A DNA stretch of 12,515 nucleotides from Ectocarpus siliculosus (lineage: Eukaryota; Sar; Phaeophyceae; Ectocarpales; Ectocarpaceae): contig FN649758.1 in NCBI GenBank assembly GCA_000310025.1, positions 362,000 to 374,514 on the forward strand, in the 5' to 3' direction. The position numbers and the translations under genes were made by a program. Of this stretch, positions 1 through 9,100 are shown in pieces; the first letter of the stretch is position 1, and every line of letters begins with the position of its first letter. The notes below the pieces were generated by a model. It was given only the letters and a program-made list of their open reading frames with translations. It was not told the origin of the DNA and did not search any database.

Positions 1-8
1 TTTGGGGT

Positions 9-36
9 CCCCCCCCCCCCCCCCCCCCCCCCCCCC
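9..36. repeat. Poly-C run of 28
   Basis: Twenty-eight consecutive C on the plus strand (G in the transcript), starting 14 bases beyond the exon 14 donor. The exact length may be an assembly artefact. Confidence 0.9.
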
Positions 37-50
37 AAGCGTTCGCTCAC

Positions 51-175
51 TTGTGCACGGCGTCTCTGTCGTGGGGCTCCTTGGCGGGATCGAGGCCGAA
101 CAAGGTGCTGAAGAAGGCCTGCTCCCTGGCTACGGCAGGCATCATCTGATCCAGGCACTGCTTCAAAGCCGCCAC
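51..175 (-). CDS. SEC3: Sec3 exon 14 (conserved EQ-F motif), last exon in window
   Basis: It codes for 41 residues plus two bases: VAALKQCLDQMMPAVAREQA then FFSTLFGLDPAKEPHDRDAVH. The AREQAFFSTLFGL block matches the hallmark Sec3 motif (animal [21 protein letters not shown]; plants CSQEQDFIAKFF). The acceptor is GTAAAAG at 176-177 and the donor is CACAA|GTGAGC at 50. This would be the first phase-2 intron of the gene. A phase-0 donor at GCC|GTGCAC is possible but weaker. Further exons are expected to the left. Confidence 0.85.
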
Positions 176-3100
176 CTTTTACGTGAAAAAAAAAAAAAAA
201 AGTGAATCGTTTTCACCACCCAAAAAAAAAAACGTGTGCACGCAAAACACAGGGTGTGATCGACGACAGGGTGGCCGTGCCGGCAAAGGAGTTATCAGTA
301 TCATAGGTGCAGCAGGAGGAATGCAAAAAACTAAAACTAAAAGTAAATGATGTTTCCTCTCCAGAAGGTGCATGCACCTCGCGACAATCAAGCGTATTGG
401 CCTATTCCCTGCTGCGTGTAATCTTTGGTCAGCCGGTTAGCGCGGACGGTAGCATTTCGAGGACAGAACACAACTACGTCCCACAGAATAGAGAGTGTGC
501 GTCGATTCTTATAGAGTGTGCAGGCAGACATCCAATGAATGGACCGAGAAAACTAAACCGAATCCCCGAAGGGTCCGCCCGCAGTGGAAAACTACAAAAA
601 AAGGCGTCCAGGCAATCGCCCAGCGCCAGTCCTCAGACAACAACTACAACAACCAAAACGACAGCAACAACAGCATAAGAGCAACGTCTAGGGTTCAGGT
701 CTCAGGCTGCTGCTACTGCAAAAAACCGACTTTTTTGCACGTACGAGAAGGACCTAGTTCGGCCACAATTGTTGAAAATGCTTCCCCGCGATAAACGTAG
801 CAACTCAGAGGGAGAGCTCGCCGACGGTTCTGGAAAGCAGACATGTGGACTGCTTGCATTACCAACCCGGACCCTCCTACAACGCCGTAGAAAGTCATTG
901 GATACCAGCAGCGCTTGGAACACAGAGCATCGTGGCCGCAATCCAACAAGCGAGACAAACAATCACAATCCACCCCAAAGTGCCCGCGTTCCTGCCTGCT
1001 CCATAGAGCAAACTCACGGGGGTAAGCTGCACCGCCGAGATCGTGGGTCCCGGCGTGACCGGGGATGGTTCGGCACCGTCCCCCATCAAAGAACGCTCCA
1101 TGGAAGCCAAACCCGGGCTGCTGTGGTGGAACACGATCCGTGGGATCAGGTCCGCGAAGTAGCTCTTGGTTCGAGACTGTTTTCGGTTGCAACAAAGGGG
1201 GTAACGCGGATGGCGGGGAGGACGGGGGGGGGGATCGCGGATGTATTGCAATAGTATCTTGCTGGTACTGGGTACCCCGTTCTGCAAAGAACATTCACAG
1301 GCAACGCTTGAGGTAAAGGTGCCTTCGTTGCTGCAAAAAAACGGGCAAGGAGGGTGGACAGCCTTCGATCAGAGTTGCTTGGGATGTCTGGTACCACCGA
1401 TGCTCATATACGGGGCCCCTGGGTTATGTGGTGCCACGGGCCCCCCATAAGGGAACATGCTAGGTCGGTCACTCGTAAACCAAAACCCACTTTTGAATCA
1501 TCATATTTTCTCCTTCAGCCCCTGACGAATCTACCGACGCAAATGAAAAAAAAGGTAAACGTGGAATCCCCCAATTGCGGAGACACCGGTAACATGTTTT
1601 CTGCATTCATCCCGACACAGGTCTGACCTGGTTTGTGGGGTCTACCGCAGCACCTTGCCAAACCCGGCGATTGGGTTTGACATCGGTGACCGCCCGAATC
1701 GGAGCTGTAAAGTCACATTAAGGGTAGCTAGCACTGCGGGTGACAGCAAACAACTTAAATGAGGCGTGAGAACAAACACAAAGCAGGCGTGCATCAGAAC
1801 AGGTTTTCCTCAGAAAAAAAGCAGGAAAGCAACTACCAAAACACTCTGCTTTCGTCGATGAAAAAAAACGGGCAAATGCCGTAGGTTACACAAGATATCA
1901 CACCCCCTAGATTGATTTCCAAAGCCCCATTTCTTCGCAGCAGAAGGAGTGGCGTTGCCGAAAATATCAGCGTTGGAGTTGTCTTCGTCTAGAGCTTTGC
2001 AAACACATTTCGTTTGGCTTACATACAGTGTGGGGGGGGCGGCTTATCTACCCCTACTGCCACGACGAAGTGTCGCCGCTATTCAGGGCAGGTCGCAAAA
2101 CCGAATTATCAACTATATAGGAGCTGTACTACGGAGGTGTGGCGGGTGCGAGCTGATTCTGTGGTCGCTAAACAGGGCATGTCGCTATACATAGAGTCGC
2201 TAAACCGGGCCCGCTACTGTCTCGTCGTCGTGGAGCAGTCGAGCTCTGACAAGTGGTCCGGGGGGTGTGATATCTCGTGTCGCCTGCGGTGCTCTAGGCT
2301 GTTCGCACCTTGAGCAGCCCCTGGTTTAGGTCCTCCGCATAGGCCGCCTGCAGTTCGATGCTTCTCTGCCCGCTCTCGTCCAGCTTGCGCACCTTTTCGC
2401 GACACCGCCAAACAAAAAAAACGTTCCCGAGCACACGCTTGGTGAAGTAAGACACCACAAACCTCATCGTCGGCAGCTGATTGGACGGCTAAAAAAGACG
2501 ACCTTCAACGACGGTTGCTCGGATCAGCAAACACGATCGCGCGGAAAGAGGGACCTCTCACGCAGACGCTTGACCGACCACGGACATAAAAAAAAAAGAC
2601 CATCGAAGCCTGCACGTTCCGAGTCGATTCGTTCTGTACTACCCGAGAGGTGTCGATGACGCCATGACAATAAGCTGTAAGTGGTGCTTGATGCAGTACC
2701 GTTTACTACACCAGATAGCACACCTACAATAGCCAAACCCACCCCATACACGCAACGATGCTGGCCAGCTTCTGGCTCATCCTTATGAAACGTTAACGGT
2801 CTGGGCCCGCGAAAACCCGGCATATCGTCCCGGCATTGTAGGGATGCGAGGTCAATGGTCTAACACGTACGGCATGCGTTTACAGGAGTACACCCCCCAT
2901 AAAAAATACTACAACCGGTGGAAATACTTAACACCCGTCAACATGAACCCAAAACATGAACCTACTTCTCAGGTCAAGCAATAGGGCAACGTAGTTTACA
3001 CCTTATGGTACATGCCCCTTAAGTCACCCCCCGAAACTTTAACCACACCCGGTTCCGCCGCATCGACGTAATCGACGTAGACACACACTGCGTGTAGGGT

Positions 3101-6100
3101 TTAAGCGCTTAACACAAACAACTACCGTCGGTGGTATGACACAAGATGACACACCCCCTGGACCGATTTTCAAAGCACGACTTCTCCACGAAGAAGAGGG
3201 TGCCAAAACGAAATGATGCGCTTTCGGAAAGATGTCGACGATAAGGTTAAGGTAAGAAGGTTTCAACGACGACATCTTCGGCACCGCTGCTCGTTCTGCT
3301 GTGGAGTAATCGATGTTGAAAATCAGTCCGGGGGGTGCGGTGCCTTGCGTAATCTACGGTACCTGGGCGAAAATGAGCTCGTAGTCGATAAGATGCCCGT
3401 GGAACTGTCGCTGCGCCAGCATCAGCCGCTGGGTCGACGTGTCCGCGGCCCCGCTGTTCCTCCTGTCCCTGCTGGGAGGCCCGCTGACCGGGGGGGTAAC
3501 CCCCCCCCCTCCTCCGCCAGCCCCCTCCTGCGAGGTCAGTCTCTTCAGCAGCCGCCGGCAGAAGCCCATGAGTTGCGAGCACGTGATCTGCCAGGGCAAA
3601 AGGCAAGAGGCACGACCCGATTGCACACAAAGTCGGACATCTCTCGAGCAGACCAGTGGCAGCTTAAGCGGAAACTATTTAACTCAGTTGGGGCGGTGGA
3701 GATATTTTGCGCGGATAGGGACCACCGTTAAGGGCAACAAGATAAACGCAAGGACCACCAGCCGATCGCACACGACATCGGACATCTCTCGGGCTGAACC
3801 GTGGCAGCTAAGCTGTAACAAACTCAGCTGGGGTGGTGGAAATGCGCGCAGATGGGGGTGGGTCACCGTTTCGATGTCAAGCCTGGAAACGCCGGCTTGT
3901 GCTGAAACCCCTCGCACGACCAAAAAAAAAAAAAAAACGGGGGTATGTCCAAATGAGAATCGACTCAAGCTATAGAGCCAGATAATGTTTGTTTGACGTG
4001 TGCAAATCTCGTTCAAGACGAATTAGGCAAGAAAGCCAGGAAAGACGCGACAGGTACGCTAGGTATTAGTTAGGGAAGAACAGCTGAAGATGTTATCATA
4101 TCAGCAGGACAACCACAACCAACATACCACGCTCTGAATGTGCGAAAAAAATGAGAGGTGATGGAGGTCTCATCGACACCTCAAACATCAACACCAAAGG
4201 TAAACACCAGTAGCCTTCGCGAGGAAAATTGTCTTGGTTTTAGTATGGGGTACGAGGCGGGGTCGGGGGTTAGGGGCAGGCATAGGGATACGACCCTCCA
4301 CCTCACGGCGCTTCGCGCTTGGTAATGTGAGAGCCCGGTCCGCTGAGAACCCGGCGTGCTCCGTCCCGGCTTTATGGGGATGCGAGGTCAATGGTCTAAG
4401 GACTACGGCATGCGCGACTATGAGTACACACACACAACTCCGTGTTTCGTAGATGAAGTAATGAAATCCTGAAATCACACACCTCCGCAAGCCCCATGAG
4501 CTTAGCGCGCTGGTCAGCCAGCAGCTGCAGGGAGGATGTCGACTCGTGGGCGGCGAGCTGCTCGATAGAGGCGAGAGCTGTAGAGAGGGACTCAGCTGCC
4601 GCAACGACCTGGAAAATCGAAAAAGTGGGAGGCGCGAGGGGGACAAAGTGGTTTTTCATTCTTGCCTAGATAAGGCGGAAAAACAGACAAGGTTGGATAG
4701 TTTGAACAACCGTCACACCTAACGAGATTTTTTTTCCCCGCCGCCCATGTTGGGCCCTCTTACCGCCATCGCCAGCGGTCAGAGAATCGTCAAGGACCTG
4801 CGGTAGCACTGCCGTACACAATACCGCTACAATAACTTAGACAACTTGGGTTAGTCCTAGATTGTAAACCGAAATCGTCTGAAGGTCATTTCACACAAGT
4901 AAACTCGTCTGAAACCATTTCAAAGAAGCAAGCTCGTTTTAAGGTTAACTTAAAGAAGCATCTTTGAACACGGTTTTATCTATTTCACAGCACTACAGAA
5001 GTATCACGCGGTACTGCTGTAGCATCAACCCCAAACCGTCTGAAGGCCAACAAAAAGAAGCACCGATCGAAGCCATGGTTAATCCAATTCACCGCGCTAG
5101 AATGCGGTAGCAACCGAAACGGCCTATTGAAAACCGTCTGATGGCCAATAAAAAAGAAGCACCGATCGAAGCCATGGTTAATCTAATGTACCGCGCTAGC
5201 ACGCGGTAGCGTCCGAAACGGCACCTTTTCCACCGCTGGAGTCGGGTCCTCGTCGCTGGGGTTCAGAGCCGCGTCGAGGACGACCTGGGGGTTCCGCAGC
5301 ATGGACTCGTTGCTGGGAGAGATGGAGATGGCCTCCACCAGGTGCTTGAGGTATTCGTGAAGGTTCTGTGGGCATCATGGCATCATGACACGGGGAGGGG
5401 AGACATGTGAGAGATTCTGTTGCTAGGATTTTAACAGAAAATATACATGCACAGTTGAAGGAGATGCGTTCAGGTCTTTACTGTGAGTGGGATAAAAAAC
5501 GGTCGGGAACATATTGAGTCTGTTGAAGCCGAACACTGATGCCAGGGTTTGTAGAGAAGACAAACAGTAACTCTTGAAGGCGTTTCTCTATAACGCATTT
5601 ATCTTCCTACCTACCGGCACCCGAAGAGAGGGGGACAACGCACACAATGCCTTCGATCCGGAGAGTAGCGTAGACTCCACCATGACGCTCGGTCACAGGG
5701 TCCCACACCGCGGACAACACCGTAGAAGAATGTTTGTTTTTTGTTCCGCCGCACTGAAACTGACGTCTTTTCATTGCTCAGCCGGTTAGCGCGGTCGATG
5801 CTAACAAGAAAGAAACACCCATCTTGTGCGAGTGGTTACACCCGCCCCATAGATAAAACCAATTTTCTACACAGTAGCTCGATTGCTCCACCGAGGGGGC
5901 GAGAAGACAGCTCGAATAGATAGGCCTGAAAAAAGAAAGCTCACGACGAGGCACGTCTCATTCAAAAACCACTCCTCTCCATCCTATCAGAGGTACCCTT
6001 CTCGGTTGTGGGTGGAGCAATCGAGCCCATGAAAGTCTGCCTGGGGGAGGGGGGTGCCATCACTCCAATACTGCGGCATCTCTGCCATGGTAATCGTGTA

Positions 6101-9100
6101 GTGTCACGGTATCTGTCATGGTGCGTTTGTACATGCTGCAGCCTACCTGGTATTTCGGTATCTGTCATGGAATATGTGAACTTTGCAGCCTGTCATGGTA
6201 TCTGCCACGGTACTCGTGTACTTGCTGCAGCCTGTCATGGTATCCGTCATGGGTACGCGTGTACTTGCTGCAGCCACCTGGTAGTTCCTCCACTGGACGT
6301 CTAGCTTGTTGTTCTTCCTCTCGATCTCCGCCATGTCCACCTGCATCGCCTCGAGAGGCTTGCCGTGCTGCTCCAGCCACCCCTTTCCAAAGAAAAAAAC
6401 GCAAAGAAAAAAAGAAGACGCAGGTGAAGCGAAAGTCTCGAGATGCGGTCGAACCTCTTCCCTTTCACAACACAAAAAAAAACGCCAAGAGCAAAGATTA
6501 ACAAAAACGCGGGTGGATCACGAGCCCGGGAAACGAGAGAAGCGGTCAAACCACTTCCTTCTGAAAAAAAAAAAAAAAGCGCGGTAGATCCACAACAATG
6601 AGGCTGGGATATGCGGTCGACCCACTTCATTCAAATTTCTTGTACCAGCTTTCAAGGTAAAGCCCGAAATGACGTGCAAGTCTTTCTTCCTCATAGACTT
6701 CTGTTTTTTGTGACCCTTGCTGTACATATCAATGAACGTTTTCTCGAGTCGAAATCATTGTTCTCTCGCGTGTTGATTTGTACGTGCACACCGTTGTAGA
6801 CTACACCGCTCATGGCACACGCGCGTACAGACCGGTCTCACAAAAACACACACACCACAACCAACCGTAACAATTTTCAACCGGGACAGAAAGCAAAGGA
6901 GACAGCCGTATCGTGACAACCTGTTCGAATGTGAGGGAAAACAGCAATACTTGCGACAGGAAAAAAAAAAAAAAGGTTACAATAGGCAACCAAAGAACGG
7001 TTTCATGTGTCCGTCATTTTGCACTGCAACGCCTGCGCTCTCTCTCTGTCGTTCCAGGCGGACAACAGCCACCACAACACACTCCGGACGAAACAAAACA
7101 CGCAGCGACAGCGAGTATCGCGAGATTGTGCACCACTATTTGTCGGTGTGGTACGCTCCCAAGCCTGCCGCTGAAGCACAAAAACACACGCCTTCTACAT
7201 ACGATTTTCAACCACGTTCCGACGGCGACACCAAGCACAACCGAGACGGCCAAGTGCGCCTACCGAGCATGACGCTAGACACCACACCCCCTGGACCGAT
7301 CTTCAAAGGCCAGTTACCCCGCGACGAAGAGGATTGTGCAAATGAAACGACACGTCAAAGGAAAGCTCTCTCCACGAGACGGCTCCAACGCCTCCCTCCA
7401 TTTTCGGCACCACTCGTGGAGTAATCGAGCTTCGAAAATCGGTCCAGGCAGGAGTGTGATATCTTACGTCATGTCGCCTACGGTACCTACGCATACCTCC
7501 ATGACTTGCAGCTGTTGGTCCACTTCGTCGAGCATGGAGATCAACGTCTCCGTCTCAGCGGTCTTCTCGGACCAAGCGATGAGCTGCGTTGCAATCATTG
7601 CCCACCAAAGGCGCGCGTGAAGGGTCACAGGGCACGGGGGGAGCCGCTATCAGAAACGGCAGTTCAAGTAGATTTTTTCAGACCAAGCGATAAGCTGTAT
7701 TGCAATTGTTGCCGTGGACCGACCCCCACAAACGCACGAAATAACAAAGGACACAAGCAAGCGCTATCAGACACGGCAGTTTAAGCCAAAAGGCAAGCGC
7801 TATCAAACACGCAGTTGAAGCCAAACGGCGAGAGCAGCCATCGACAGTTTCCAGGTACAGAGATGGGCTGCGGAAAGAGAGGAAACAGGATCCACGCGAA
7901 ACCACGCAAGTATGCGTTCATGTGCAGCAGATAGTGAAACATGTTTGCTGTTTTCTGACATCGGTGCTTACCATCGGACGCGCCGACCTAATGGGCTAGC
8001 CAATGACATGCGTCAGCCTCAGCTCAGCACGGCTGAATACGAAAAAAAAATCCTTAGTCCATGCATGACCTGGAGTCCCGAAAGGAGAAACCTAGACCAT
8101 TCCCCGTTTAAGTAAACCGTGTGGCTTTGACTAGAATCTGCCACGCCATCTGGTTGACCAATGAAAACGCGTCAGTCCTCAAAAGAACTCGAGCACGCCT
8201 TCTAGAGTGTGTGTGTCGCCCCACATATCCAAGACGTCAGGTGCTACAGCACCATGTTAACTTTTTCTTTTTCTGGACGCATCAGCCAGGGTGCTGTATG
8301 TGAGCGCTTACAAAAGCGATTGTTATTGTTGTCTTGACATTAGTAACCGTTTCGGTCTCCACGCAGTACCCTCTAATGTCCGTATAGTACTGGTCCAACT
8401 GACGCACACACCTTCCGTGGTCACAAGCCAACTATCCCAAAAAAGGTGGCATGAGAACAAGAAAATAATCAGCCAGGGTCACGCAGGCCAACGAGGCAGC
8501 AACAACAGCAGAACAACAGATGGCATTGATGGCGCGGGTGTCGCTCGCATGCATGTTGCCCGCCCAACCTGGTGTATTGTACTCCCTTCCAAGCCCTCCA
8601 GCTCGTCCGAGAGCTCCTCCAACAGGCCCTCCCGCCCCTTCTCCAGCCACTTCAACCGCCCCAGCACCGCCTCCCCCTGCTCGAACTCCTCGTAGTCCCA
8701 CTTCGGGCCCTGCTCTCCCATCAGACGACCAATCACAACGGCAACGACAGCAGCAACAGCAACCCCATCAGCAACATCATCAGCAAGAACAGCAGCAGCA
8801 ACAGCAGCAGCAACAGCAGCAGCAGCAACAACAGCAGCAACACCAACACCATCAGCAGCAACACCAACACCAACAGCAGCAACACCAACACCAACAGTAG
8901 CAACACCAACACCAACAGCAGCAGCAGCAGCCGCAGCGGTTAGGTCGAACATGGGTAGGTAACGGATACCGATTGCAGCTGCTTACGCTGCACAAAAAAA
9001 CGTGGTGGAAAAAATCGCAAAAAGCAGAAGTTGTCTCTGCAAGTTCCCTCCCCACCTTGAATCGCCTTTTTTCGATCACAAGAGGTGACAAAGGCTCCAC

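Larger units (their letters stand above)
2393..3362 (-). other. Intron 11 of Sec3
   Basis: This 970-nt intron begins at 3362 with copy 2 of the MITE-like element (to 3124). It also holds copy C of a second dispersed repeat (2795-2893). Nothing coding is evident in 2393-2790 or 2900-3120. Confidence 0.75.
3588..4482 (-). other. Intron 10 of Sec3
   Basis: This 895-nt intron carries copy A of the dispersed repeat (4305-4436), 46 nt from the 5' splice site and separated from it by a stretch that begins with a CA/TG run. A two-unit tandem duplication (3593-3871) lies directly upstream of the exon 11 acceptor. The middle (3930-4300) shows only a 15-A run and AT-rich unique sequence. Confidence 0.75.
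6383..7496 (-). other. Intron 7 of Sec3
   Basis: This 1114-nt intron begins with copy 3 of the MITE-like element (7255-7496) and ends close to a three-unit A-rich tandem repeat (6442-6640). The middle (6650-7240) has an A14 run near 6961 and no coding signal. Confidence 0.75.

Noticed and set aside
713-1294. 193-codon minus-strand ORF
   Set aside because: It overlaps exon 13 in a different frame. The frame containing SYFADLIPRIVFHH has proper phase-0 splice borders, and this ORF does not.
4866-5224. Possible CRISPR-like array
   Set aside because: Units are contiguous tandem repeats without unique spacers of constant size, inside a eukaryotic intron.
5769-5850. Possible tRNA gene from the A-box-like sequence
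   Set aside because: No cloverleaf, anticodon arm or T-arm B box could be drawn downstream.
7985-8185. Possible direct repeat within intron 6
   Set aside because: Only about 35 bases resemble each other, with many mismatches. This could be chance and was not listed as a feature.
8520-8943. Plus-strand ORFs encoding long poly-Gln/Asn stretches
   Set aside because: They result from reading the trinucleotide tract and the antisense of exon 6. The frame has no conserved domain, and the minus-strand Sec3 exon with splice sites explains the region.
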